DNA of 64,000 bases. Origin: Acholoe squamosa (lineage: Eukaryota > Annelida > Polychaeta > Phyllodocida > Polynoidae). The first letter of the stretch is position 1. Each line of letters begins with the position of its first letter. The notes under the pieces are model-generated. The model did not search any database. It was not told the DNA's origin and was given only the letters and a program-made list of their open reading frames with translations. The stretch lies in NCBI GenBank assembly GCA_949317995.1, contig OX439042.1, positions 17,835,174-17,899,173 on the forward strand, written 5' to 3'. This document shows positions 43,100-53,441 of this stretch, in pieces. A program made the position numbers and the translations under genes.

Positions 43100-43795
43100 C
43101 AGTCAACCTTTACTGCGTTACGCCCCCTCCAATGTGCGATTGATGAAGTTCCTGTGTCTGCAGTCATGCTTGTGTCAACAGCATCAGTTCATCTCCCTGC
43201 TTCTAAAAGCATGCCAGATCCATGGTTCGCCAGATTACCTAACCAGAGAATTCTCTGATTATGAAATTCTTCAAAATGCAAAGTTTCCACATGAGCTCAT
43301 CTTGTAAAACCAATGGCAACAGGTGTCAGAGGATGTTGAAACAAAGGATGGGAGATTCAAATGTCATAGAACTATCCTCAAGCAGCATGAAGTATCTGTG
43401 TTTATTTTGTTTGTTTGTTTAGTTTTACGTCCGTGGGCCATCAAGGAACTCAGACATTCAAATCTGTGTTTAAGCACACACTGAAGGACGAATTACTGTA
43501 CTCTGAATTTCTGGTATATAGAATGTTTTCAACTCACAGGATTGCAGATGTTGTCACCCATACTGCTCATGTACACTGGTGGGGGACCAGACCACCGCTG
43601 AACCTTCATGTCAGTTACGGTGTCAATGATTGCATTATTCCTGTCACTCAAGCTCAATGTCTTGGTTGCCTTGCGCACAGCACCAAGCAACTCCTGGGCT
43701 AACCCAGTGGAGCGCATCATGAGTATCGTGAACATTGGTCTGCAGGGAGTAACAGTAGGTCTGATGAGGTAGAAGATGAGCGAAGACTTTGAAAA
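43100..43795 (+). pseudogene. Decayed gene fragment of a repeat-like invertebrate family
   Basis: Around 43550-43795 one frame gives a GGPDHR motif, then LVALRTAPSNSWANPVERIMS and IVNIGLQG, a block I recall as conserved in a large uncharacterised family of invertebrate proteins probably spread by transposition. A stop after GGPDHR and another near 43770 show decay. A second open part lies at about 43160-43380. A SINE-C tail piece (43407-43462) interrupts it. The family assignment is from memory and needs a search. Confidence 0.5.
43407..43462 (-). mobile_element. SINE-C tail-only fragment
   Basis: TTTGTTTGTTTAGTTTTACG, then the GGGCCATCAAGGAACTCAGACA phrase, followed by unrelated sequence. 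An extreme 5' truncation that leaves only the tail. Confidence 0.75.
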
Positions 43796-43805
43796 GGCTA
43801 TTGGT

Positions 43806-44375
43806 GAGTTGGCTTGTTTGTTTGTTTGTTTGTTTGTTTAGTTTTACGTCCGGGGGCCATCGAGGAACTCAGACATTCAAGGTTTCTCGGACATTAAGTC
43901 CTTTCTTTTCTTTTGGACAGGTATTTATATGCTGCTTGCCCGACACAGCAGTGACCGAATCTATGAATGACCGAATCTATGAGATGAATGACCGAATCTA
44001 TGAGGAGGGTCAAGGGGGAAAACCGCTACCGGGGCTTCATTCCCCTACTCTTTTCGAAGGATAGCAAGTGTTCTTTTATTTGCCTGGTCCCATAGGCAGG
44101 GCCAGACAAACCACGGCCTTTGATCACTCAGACGTGGTTCACTGAGGGGGAATCCCATTGCAAAAGACAAGCATGTAAGCCCAGGCCCGCGCATATGGAC
44201 ACCAGCTGCCCACATGCTCACCCCAAGACACAAGAAACCCCAAGTTTGTCGCCTTTTACGAATCTGGTATGCCCACTGTTAGTATGGAAGGAGATTTCTC
44301 CTTGTGGACTCCCAATGAAGTTATTCTGCTCCTTCATGCCCTCACATGAAGGTCCCCACTCCACAGGGGGAAATC
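43806..44375 (-). mobile_element. SINE-C, full-length copy with (TTTG)n tail
   Basis: About 570 bp from TTTGTTTGTTTGTTTGTTTA to CCACTCCACAGGGGG. The inner part repeats GACCGAATCTATGA three times. It contains the stretch CCCGCGCATATGGACACCA, which resembles the SINE-A/B body. Confidence 0.85.
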
Positions 44376-44550
44376 TCAACATCATGTTATGAACTCATAG
44401 GTTATTATATGTTATAGTAGCCCGTAATGGTAAAAATTGAAATTATCATATAATCATTTGTTTTAGAGGTAGGGTCTAGATGAATAAGGGATGATCAATG
44501 TGCTCAATGAATTCTGTTTAAGGAATCTTTCTATTGTGTCTTGCTTGCAG

Positions 44551-44631
44551 AATGCTCGTCATCTAGATATGATCAAGGCCGGAGAAGTCCCCCGACCTCT
44601 GATGCCTGAGGAGATTGTGTGGTTGCAGTAA
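44551..44631 (+). CDS. Candidate terminal exon of an unknown gene
   Basis: Acceptor TTGCTTGCAG after a T-rich stretch, then 26 codons (NARHLDMIKAGE ... IVWLQ) and TAA at 44629-44631. Phase 0, which would suit the exon at 38527-38715. The peptide is well formed but I do not recognise it. Confidence 0.4.
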   Translation, partial: NARHLDMIKAGEVPRPLMPEEIVWLQ

Positions 44632-45069
44632 ATTATTATAGTAAAGGAAACTCAATTAGTATTGGTTGAGACAATTTTATGGATAATGAAGAATTGACTA
44701 AATCTTTTGGTGACAGAAGAAGCTAGATATTTTAACTGTAGAGAGTGAGGGTCAATGTGTTTCATAAATCAATGATAGGGTTATCAGCCAGCAGTTAGGG
44801 TCCGGGGAAATGTGCTGATGTCTTATTTTCAGAGGTAAAGATGGTCAGACCAATTATAAAAATGTCCCAACATGCTGGCTACACTACCCTGATCTTCTCT
44901 GGTTTTGCCGTTAACAGGGACCGCTTCCAGGGAACTGCTGTGGCACTTCAGGAATTATTCGCCAGAGTTAAAAAATTCAGAGCGTCATCCTTCCTTTTTT
45001 CCCCCCAAGGCTAGAGCAACTGAAGTGAAGAATCGAGGCCAAATAGATTTCCTTTATCTATGAATTAGG
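44632..45069. other. No recognisable gene
   Basis: Nothing that I can support. Confidence 0.4.
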
Positions 45070-45246
45070 AGTGAGTAATTTAATGTTTAATGCCATTTCG
45101 ACAGTGAACGTCATATTCATGGCAATATCTACATTAGACAATTTCACAGACGAATGTATCAGTGCCCACACAAGTGTGCATCACACACATCCAACAGTAT
45201 AGGAAAGAGGAGAAATAGACCTTTTACTGTTTAAGTGGGCTAGAGT
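45070..45246 (-). mobile_element. SINE-B copy, diverged
   Basis: GAGTGAGTAATTTAATGTTTAATGCC start and TTTAAGTGGGCTAG end, with many changes and a small internal duplication near 45225. Confidence 0.75.
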
Positions 45247-45375
45247 ATTAAATAATAATAATTATAGCTTGTAGGTTCGATTGATGTCTCCAAGTATTCG
45301 ATCCTCAATGTGACAGTTAAATATTCATATTTTACCAGGGATATATCTAGTGAAATAAATACCAGACAAGTGATT

Positions 45376-45876
45376 TAAGGCCGCACCAAAAGATTAAGTT
45401 GGTCTACGGATATTGGTTTTGAAAAAATGGTGAGAGTGAGCGAAATTTTTTTTTTTTAAAAGAAATTTTTGGTATCCAATGAATTTCTTGCTGGAAAACT
45501 GAGGCGAGCGAAAAAAGAAATCTTTTAAATTTTTTTTTGCCAAACTATACAAAGAGAAAACTTGTAGAAAGTGAGTGAGTGAGTAATAGATGTTTAACGC
45601 CATTTCGACAGCTTAGGTCATATTCATGGCGAGAACTACATTACCATTTCACAGAGGAATGTGTCAGTGCTCACGCATATGTGCACCATACACATCCTGA
45701 GGGGATAGAAAAGAGGAGAAATAGACCCTTTTAAGTGGGCTAGGGAAGCCCGACTTGTAGAAAGTGAAGCAAGCGAAATCCGTAGACGAGATTTTTTTCA
45801 AAGAAAAAAACATTTGTATTTCCGAAAATATGTAGAGGGAAATCCGTAGACCAACTTATTTTTTTGGTGTGGCCTA
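45376..45876. mobile_element. MITE-M1 copy with inverted ends, hosting a SINE-B
   Basis: The left end TAAGGCCGCACCAAAAGATT and AAGTTGGTCTACGGAT are mirrored by ATCCGTAGACCAACTT and GGTGTGGCCTA at the right. T-rich interior without ORF. The copy at 30820-31050 shows the site without the SINE. Confidence 0.85.
45575..45752 (-). mobile_element. SINE-B copy with 15-bp target duplication
   Basis: Target ACTTGTAGAAAGTGA at 45560-45574 and 45753-45767, inside MITE-M1. Confidence 0.93.
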
Positions 45877-46069
45877 AAGTTCAACAATGTCGGAGTGATT
45901 TATTCCCTACCTAAGGTCTAACAACAGTGGTCAGAATAAATAGATGAATATCATCAAGTAGTAATTCTGTACTGTGCAGGGTTATATCACACATCTGGCA
46001 ACATCACCACGTCACATCGCAGCAGCAGGAACATCGGGATAGGCCTTCTGGACCAATTTCCAGATATCA

Positions 46070-46390
46070 TCTTTGAGTTCAACTATGGCTTCATTGCTCT
46101 CATGTGTACGGTGCACCAACTTTCCCTTGAGATTTCTTGGAAATGTCTATTATACCGCCTCCTCATGGTCTGAATCAACCACAGAAAGTCATATCAGGCT
46201 GGTTCTGGAAGTCTAGAATAGAATTTCTGGACATCACCTTCTAAGGCACAGCTCATCATTTCTGCAAAGGTGCTTTCGTCCCACTGGCATTGCTTGGCAA
46301 CATTTAGAAATGTGGCCTCAAAAGCCAAGTAATCACCCTTCCCAGAGAACTAGGGCATGCGTAGAGAAACACGACCTGCAGGTTTGTCAG
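46070..46390 (-). pseudogene. Gag-like fragment of an LTR element
   Basis: Minus strand 46390-46200 reads like a retroelement Gag capsid piece: FSGKGDYLAFEATF, then a Cys-x-Trp-Asp-Glu motif and a DVQKFY stretch. A stop follows near 46215 and the similarity goes on in frame to about 46080. The rest of such an element is absent. Confidence 0.5.
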
Positions 46391-46423
46391 ACGCAGAACT
46401 AATAGCTTGGTGGAGAGGTTGGT

Positions 46424-46528
46424 TTGGTTGATTTTACCTCCACTAATAGTAATTAAAAGTTAGCAGAGAGACTATGTTTTGATTCTTTCCTATTTTCCCC
46501 TACTTATCATAGGGCAATGCCTAACTAA
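46424..46528 (-). other. LINE-2 3' UTR and RT-recognition tail
   Basis: The + strand text GGTTTGGTTGATTTTACCTC, CACTAATAGTAATTAAAAG and TTAGCAGAGAGACTATG recurs at the tail of SINE-C copies (18370, 52841) and of the element at 41366. It lies directly after the ORF2 stop (46529). Confidence 0.8.
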
Positions 46529-49500
46529 CTAAGGCTTCTTTATATTTAATATTTTGCAAAAGAGCTTGGGTTCCCACAGGAAATCAAGAATCTCCTTGTT
46601 TCCAGTGCTGTGGAAAACACTGTTCATTGTCGTTGGATTTTTCAGGAATTTCTTCCTGCTTCTCTTGGTTGCCTGACAATGTAGCATGAGATGTTCCACA
46701 CTCAGCTGAGTGTTGCATGCCTGACATACAGGTGCCACTTCACCTTTCAGAAGGTGACTGTGTGTCAGTTTGGTGTGACCAGTCCTTAGACGGGTCAGTT
46801 TCACCTGTTCCGATCTTGTCAGGTTTTCTTCTGTCAAACTTTTGCCAACTGTTGGTCGGATGGTTCGCAGCTTGCTGGCATTTGCAGCATTCCATCTGCA
46901 CTGCCATTTTTCCTGAACATGGACTTTTGCCATGGGTAGGACATCTGTGTATGGCATTTGGTCGGCCCCTACAGGCCTCCTCAGAGCATTTTTTGCAGCA
47001 GTGTCTGCAGCCTCGATTCCTTCGATTCCTATGTGGCTTGGCACCCAACACATAACCACATCTCTACTTTTTGTCTTGTTTTCTGTGTACGCTTCCCGGA
47101 TGGCTCGGATTACAGCATTTTTTGGATATAGGTCACATATGGCTTCTAGACATGGGTGGGAGTCTGAAAAGATGACAAGTTTCTTCATCATCGAGACCTT
47201 GATCCATTTCAATGCCTGTAATAAAGCGTTTCCTTCAGGTGTGTGGACAGTGAATCCAACACGGCTGCCATCTTTGGAACCATCAGTGAAAATGGCTTTG
47301 TGGTCATTGTACCTCCCCCTGAGTGCCCTGTCTCTTTCTCAAATACATGATCAGGGGTTTCGCTTTTCTTATTCTTGTCAAGGTCAAGGTTCACCTTTGG
47401 TGTCTCTTGCTCCCATGGAGGGGTCTTAGGGGGTTCGTCTGTCAGAATCCGTTTCATTGGAATCCTAGCCTCTTGGATCAGTGCTTTAGCTTGCACAGCT
47501 ATCGGTTTGTTGGCATTTGGTTTTCCTTTGTAAACATTGTTTTTGTTGTTGAAAATCAACTTGTGAGCTGGATTTGATGGATCAGCCCGCACACGTATTG
47601 TATACTGTAGTCCAGACGTGACTGAATGTACATCTTGTACAGGGTCAGTAGTCTCTTTATCACATCCCCAATCTGGATGACTGAGGACCTTTAACAGGTT
47701 CATTGCTTTTTGGCATTTCCTTCTCAGGTATTCCACATGCGGCTTGAAGGACAGGATCCTGTCAAACACCAATCCAAGGAATTTTATTTCTTTCTCGACC
47801 GTGAGGCGTTGCTCATAAAGAGTCAGGTGTGGTTCTTCCTTACATCCCCGTCTCCGACAGAAATGTACTGCACAGGTCTTGTTCTCTGAGAACTTGAACC
47901 CGTTTGTGTAGCTCCATTCCTCCAGTCTAGTCAGTGTCTGCTGGAGGCGGCGTTCTATTGTGGGCATGTGCCTTCCTTTGAAGCAGATGACAAAATCATC
48001 TACGTAGAGGCAGCACTGTACATTGTCGTGTAGTTGTTTGGTGATACTGTTGATCTTAATGCAGAACAAGGTTACAGAAAGGATGCAGCCTTGGGGCACA
48101 CCCATTTCCTGATCCACTTTCTCTGACAAAACCGATCCTAGGCGAACATTGAAGGTCCTGTCCGACAGGAAGTTCTGAATGAACCCTGTCAACCTGCCCT
48201 TTAGTCCCATGTCATGGATATCTTGCAATATTCCATGCCTCCATGTGGTATCGTAGGCTTTCTCAAGGTCAAAGAAGACCCCAATGACATGTTCGTTGTT
48301 TGCGAACCTGTCTCGGACCCAGCTCTCCAGGCTCACCAGGTGGTCTGTAGTGCTGCGTCCTCGGCGGAATCCTGATTGGTGAACTGTTAGCTTCCCCGTG
48401 GATTCAAGGAAGAAGACAAGCCTGTTATTCACCAACCTTTCCATGGTCTTTGCCAGACAACTAGTCATGGCTATAGGTCGATAGCTTGAGGCCAGAGTGG
48501 GGTTTTTCCCTGGTTTGGGAATTGCAACTACTATGGCCTCTGACCATGATGGTGGAAAGTTTTCTGTGACCTAGATGTCATTGTACACGTCTAGGAGAAA
48601 CTCCATGGTTTCCTCAGGTAAATGTTTGAGCATCTGGTAGTGGATGTCGTCTGGTCCAGGACAAGAATCTTTAGCCTGGCCCAGAGCATATTTCAACTCC
48701 TCCATGGTGAAAGGCTTGTTGTAGCTTTCCTTATTGTTTGAGGTGAAGTTGAATTTCTTCCTCTCAGTTCTGGTTTTATGCTCAAGGAATTTCTCTGAGC
48801 AATTGTTGCTCGAAGACATCTGACTGAAATGTTCTGCCAGGGTGTCTGAGATCTCTTTGCTTGACTCAACTTTCTGTGCTCATTTTTGCAGATGGTGCAC
48901 AGTTGGAGGAGGATTTCCATTGAGCTTCCTTACTTCTTGGAACACCTTACGCAGGGGAGTGGATTTTCTTAGCGAACCCACATACCTACGGAAGGATTCC
49001 CGTTTCTCTTTCTTGAATGTTTGTCTGGCGTTAGCCCTTGCATTCAAGTATTTATGCAAGTTTTCTGTTGTGATGGTATTGTTCAACTTGCGATATGACT
49101 TCCTTCGTTCTCTCCTTGCCTCATAGCATTGCTCATTGAACCAAGGGCATTTTTGTCTCTTTTTGGTGATGGAGGATTTACCAATGCACATGGCACTCAC
49201 TTCCCTGAGGGTGTGTGCAAAGTACTCAGCAGGATGGTCCTCCTTTTCCTTGATGAGTGGCCATGATCGAAAAGATTGCCTGCAATTCTCTTGGTAGTCC
49301 TCCCAGTCTGCTTTCGAGATATTCCATCTAGGTGGAGGGACAGTGTCAGAGTTCTTCTTTTGAGTCTGAATGATGATGGGAAAGTGATCACTTCCACAGA
49401 GGTCATGATGCACCCTCCAGTCAAAATCAGCAAAGACAGAAGCGTCACTCATGGTCAAATCGATGGAGGAGAATGTACCTGATGCTGGATGATGGTATGT

Positions 49501-50019
49501 TGCTTCCTTCTTGTTGAAGAGGCACAGAGACTTCCGGTCAATGATTCTCTCCACCATTCTCCCCTTGCCGTCTGTTCTGCTGTCTCCCCAGACTGCACTG
49601 TGGGCATTAAAATCGCCCATCAGGATGAATGGGGGTGGCAACTGGTTGATTACTGCTGTCAAATCAGTTTGTGACACTCTCTCATCAGGTGGTAGATAGA
49701 GGGAGCAAAGTGTCACTGGTGTGTTGATTGTCACACGAGCTGCAACAGCTTGCAGGTTTGTAGCCAGTGGTATCTCTTCTTGTGGGTGTTCAGAGGCTAG
49801 AAAGAGTGCTACACCTCCCTTAGGGTTTTCACCCCCTGGGATGTTGATGTACCCTTTATAACCTTTTAGTGTGATTTTTTCCAGTTTCAATGATTTGATT
49901 TCTTGCAGGGCGAGTGCCATTGGGTTGAAGTCTTTGCATAACCATTGCAGGGACTCCAGACTGGCACTAAAGCCTCTGCAGTTCCAATGAATGATGTTAT
50001 ATTTAAGATCCATTTTCAT
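46529..50019 (-). pseudogene. LINE-2 ORF2: endonuclease, RT, RNase H (broken)
   Basis: ATG at 50019. Endonuclease 50019-48880: IHWNCRG, LQEIKS, MGDFNAHS and GSDHFP. A frameshift near 48870 is followed by the RT lead-in (48819-48571), an in-frame TAG (48568-48570) where the related LINE-1 has Trp, and then RT 48567-47650 with FFDLEKAYDTTW, MGVPQGCILS and YVDDF. A frameshift near 47650 scrambles the thumb. A further shift near 47335 precedes RNase H (FTDGSKDG, later FSDSHPC and WVPSHIGIEG, then a Cys/His tail). Family function: target-primed reverse transcription. Confidence 0.88.
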
Positions 50020-50653
50020 CTAGAAGTTCATACCTGTTTGAGGTATGTACTGTCTTCTTCTTTGTTAATGTCACCATCTGACTTTTTCTTCTGTTACCCG
50101 ACCTAGTGTGCAGAGGGCTAGGTTCCGGGCTTTTCCCATTCTTGTGGTTTCTTGTTTTGAAGTCCCTGTTTTTCTTTACAGCCTCCTTCCTCTCAGGGCT
50201 TGAGATGGCCTCTGCATAGGGGGAATTTGGTGAAGGTGACCTTGCAGAGGAGCTGAATTCGTTCTCTTTCACTGGTGTTGTTTTGGTTAGGATCTTTCCA
50301 GGTGAAGAAGAGATTTCATTTGAACCCATTACAGGGTAGTCTTCCTCCTCATTTACCTTTACTTTGTTCTTTCTTTCTTCCTCTTCCCTCTTTTGCTCCC
50401 TTCGATGATTGCTCTTGGCAGCTTCAATCGAGGATTTCCCCTTCGGAGCTCTTTTGCTTCCTTTCCCTTTCCTCTCTCTCCGAGATGGAACTGGGATACG
50501 GGAGGGGGAAGGATGCGATTTCTTATTACTGGTGGGACGGGGATAGAGGATTTTTCCCCCCTCATTTTCGTTGCCTGTTTGGCAGGCGACTGCTTTCGTC
50601 TCCTTTGATGCCACTACCTTAGCATAGGTCTTCTTACCTGATGCTGCTTTCAT
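50003..50653 (-). CDS. LINE-2 second ORF (ORF1b), Lys/Ser-rich
   Basis: 216 aa, highly charged and low complexity. Its ATG overlaps the ORF1 stop as ATGA (50650-50653), and its end overlaps the ORF2 start by 17 bases. It may be the C-terminal half of ORF1 cut off by a one-base change, or a truly separate ORF made by termination-reinitiation. Confidence 0.6.
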   Translation of the reverse strand: MKAASGKKTYAKVVASKETKAVACQTGNENEGGKILYPRPTSNKKSHPSPSRIPVPSRRERKGKGSKRAPKGKSSIEAAKSNHRREQKREEEERKNKVKVNEEEDYPVMGSNEISSSPGKILTKTTPVKENEFSSSARSPSPNSPYAEAISSPERKEAVKKNRDFKTRNHKNGKSPEPSPLHTRSGNRRKSQMVTLTKKKTVHTSNRYELLDENGS

Positions 50654-51504
50654 GATTTTCCGAGTTTCAGGAATAGGACCTTATACATAGCGCTATATCT
50701 TTGAATGTCTTGCTCTTCCTTATATTTTGGGCATTTGCGTGAGAAGGCTGGATGGTCACCTCCACAGTTCACACAAGATGCTTTCTCAGGACATCGATGG
50801 TTTTGACCTTTTTCTTTACTGCATTTGCCACAGATAGTCTTGCCTTTGCAAGACTTACCTGAATGACCATACCTGTGGCAGTTGTAACACCTAAGGAGGG
50901 ATGGTATATAGGTGTCCACCTTGACTATATGATACGCACACCTCAGGGTTTTGGGTGGCGTAGGTCTGTCAAATGACAGAACATAGGTTGATGTTTCTAC
51001 CAGGGTGCCATCATTCCTTTTGAACTTTATTTGGAAGACGTCTGTGACGCCTTCCTCCTTGAGCCCCTCTTTAATTTCTTCCACTGAAGTTCCCTTTAAG
51101 TCACTCCAGTGGATGACCCCCTTGGAATAATTGAGAGTCCTATGTGGAGAGACCCGAACCTCTGTGTTTACAAAGGTGGTCACTCTCAAAAGGCTTTCAG
51201 CCTGTCTTTGTGATTGAACCACTAATAAGAGTGTTCCATTTTTGTTTTTGTTCACTTTAACTTCTCCAACAGTGTTGGTCAATACTTTATGAATGGCAAA
51301 GGGAGACATCCTCGCCAATGATTCATCTTTGTTTTTGGCCTCGACCACAAGGAATCTTGGCCAGTTGTGCTCATTATAGCTCTTTTCTGTGGTTGTTCCA
51401 GTAGCTGACTTTTCGATTCCAGACTGGTTCCCTTCTGGAGATCGCGGTCCTTTTTCGGGGAGACGACCGATCCCAGATTCATTGTTGTTGACTGAACTTG
51501 CCAT
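50650..51504 (-). CDS. LINE-2 ORF1, gag-like RNA-binding protein
   Basis: ATG at 51504, 284 aa, intact. The C-terminal part has three Cys/His knuckles: CYNCHRYGHSGKSC, then CGKCSKEKGQNHRC and CVNCGGDHPAFSRKC. The middle part (about 50-200) is RRM-like in pattern. Typical of I/Jockey-type ORF1 proteins that coat the element RNA. Confidence 0.85.
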   Translation of the reverse strand: MASSVNNNESGIGRLPEKGPRSPEGNQSGIEKSATGTTTEKSYNEHNWPRFLVVEAKNKDESLARMSPFAIHKVLTNTVGEVKVNKNKNGTLLLVVQSQRQAESLLRVTTFVNTEVRVSPHRTLNYSKGVIHWSDLKGTSVEEIKEGLKEEGVTDVFQIKFKRNDGTLVETSTYVLSFDRPTPPKTLRCAYHIVKVDTYIPSLLRCYNCHRYGHSGKSCKGKTICGKCSKEKGQNHRCPEKASCVNCGGDHPAFSRKCPKYKEEQDIQRYSAMYKVLFLKLGKS

Positions 51505-51923
51505 GACAATGTTTTAGGGCAGGATTTATGAACCTCCATGCCCCTTTGGAGGTTTGCCCTACTTCAGGTACTTATTGGACCAGGCCGTAAGGACATAGGC
51601 CAGGGCAGAATTTTTTGACCCTCCAAGCCCCATTTGGAGGTGATTTTGCCTGTTGACCGTTGGGGTGTCAATGAGTGACCTTCATCCGGCCTTGACCGTT
51701 GGGAATGGGGCATCAACCTTTATGGTGTGATGTGAAAGCATTCCTGTGAAGACCATGAATGAAAGCCTGATGTACTGGTGTTTGACGAAGGAGGGTGAAG
51801 TTCCATGGCAGTACGAGGTTGGTCTCAAGGCACTGTTCTACAACTAAATGGCCTCTACCCATGGACTAACCACCACCTGTTTTCTGGCCTGCTATTTTCA
51901 GTTTGCATGTCGTCGGAATAATT

Positions 51924-52053
51924 GGTTGATTTGTGTTTTACAGCACTTTAGCTGCACTAAGTGGCTATCCTGTGCTTCACAGGTTGATAGGCACTATCAG
52001 CGGAAATTGTGGTATGATTTGTCTATGTGGGGGAAGTAATCATCAGGTTTCAA
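51924..52053 (-). other. LINE-1 3' UTR with tail shared with SINE-A
   Basis: 51924-51991 on the + strand (GGTTGATTTGTGTTTTACAG ... GTGCTTCACAGGTTGATA) differs from the SINE-A tail at only two or three positions in about 66. It begins 62 bases after the ORF2 stop. A relative of LINE-1 at 6575-6917 has a diverged version in the same place, so the tail belongs to the LINE and is not a stray SINE piece. Confidence 0.82.
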
Positions 52054-52840
52054 CTAGATGTTATTGTAGAGCCCAAGGGCTTTTATATATCCCAATATTT
52101 CTTCTGGTTTATGTTTCTTGAATAGTTCTTTCAAGCTTGTACAAGCGTGGTATTGTGCCCTGTAGGGACACTGTTGGCAATCGATGAGAATGTGCTCCAC
52201 TGTCAGGGGGTTCTGACAGCGGGCACACTTGGGAGGGTTTTCTCTCCCTATTCTGTAACCATGGGTCAGTCTTGTGTGACCTATTCTGAGGCGGCTCATA
52301 GTTTTCTCTTCATTTCTAGACTTGCACTTGTAGGGTTTGGTCATGTTGACCTTTGTTTGGATCTTTTGGAGTTGGTTTCCCACCTCTGCGTCCCATGATG
52401 TTTGCCATTTGTTATATATGTACTTGTTGATCTTGCGCTTTAGGTCGCTTGATGGAAGTGGCATTTGTACTACTGCCTGGCCCAGGGCATCCTTGGCAGC
52501 TGAGTCTGCTTCTTCATTTCCTTGAATCCCTACATGGCCAGGGACCCAACCATATTTGATGTTCTTTCCCTCCTCTGTTAACTGGTGGTGTCTTTCCAGC
52601 ACTTTGTTTACTAGAGGGTGGTTCCATGCGCCTGTTTGCATGGCTTTAAGTGATGACTGGGAGTCTGAGAGGATCAGATGGTCTTTTGCCTCAGAGGTTT
52701 CTACATGGTCTTGTGCAAGGTAGAGGGCATGCAACTCTGCCGAGTAGATAGATGCTTCATCTGGAAGGCGTTCTTTGTAAGAGTCTAGGCCTTTTACAGC
52801 TGCTGAGGCTGTCCTGTTTGCCATATGAGATCCATCAGTG

Positions 52841-53441
52841 ATTTGGTTTGGTTTGGTTTGGTTGATTTTACGTCCACTAATAGTACTTAAAGGTTAGCAG
52901 ACATTTCTGTGGTTCGCAGACAACAAGTCCTTTCTTTTCTTTTTGGGCAGGTTTTTAAAAGCTGCTTGTCCAAACAGCTAGACAGGTATTTATATGCTGC
53001 TTGCCCGACACAGCAGTGACCGAATATATGAATGATTGAATCTATGAGATGAATGACCGCATCTATGAGGAGGGGTGAGGGGGAAAACCGCTACCGGGGC
53101 TTCATTCCCCTACTCTTTTCGAAGGATAGCAAGTGTTCTTTTATTTGCCTGGTCCCATAGACAGGGCCAGACAAACCACGGCCTTTGGTCACTCAGATGT
53201 GGTTCACTGAGGGGGAATCCCATGGCAAAAGGCAAGCATGTACGCCCGGGCCAGCGCATATGGACACCAGCTGCCCACATGCTCACCCCAAGACACAAGA
53301 AACCCCAAGTTTGTCGCCTTTTACGAATCTGGTATGCCCACTGGTAGAATGGAAGGAGGAAAATTCCTCCTTCGTGGACTCCCAATGAAGTCATTCTGCT
53401 CCTCCATGCCCTCACATGAAGGTCCCCACTCCACAGGGGGT
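52841..53441 (-). mobile_element. SINE-C copy with LINE-2-type tail, inside LINE-1
   Basis: The tail GGTTTGGTTTGGTTTGGTTG, TTTTACGTCCACTAATAG and CTTAAAGGTTAGCAGA matches LINE-2. The body is identical in plan to 43806-44375 and ends CCACTCCACAGGGGG. I could not define a target duplication. Confidence 0.88.

Larger units (their letters stand above)
46424..51900 (-). mobile_element. LINE-2: near full-length I/Nimb-type LINE
   Basis: From the 5' UTR (about 51505-51900) through ORF1, a second small ORF and ORF2 (endonuclease, RT, RNase H) to a 3' UTR. The 3' UTR ends in the tail GGTAAAATCAACCAAACCAACC-like (46424-46500 on the + strand). ORF2 is broken in several places. The boundary with LINE-1 (ending near 51924) is approximate. 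Confidence 0.85.

Noticed and set aside
51924..51991. Reading the LINE-1 tail as a stray truncated SINE-A
   Set aside because: No target duplication around it, and the LINE-1 relative at 6575-6917 carries a diverged tail at the same position after its ORF. Still worth a genome-wide test.
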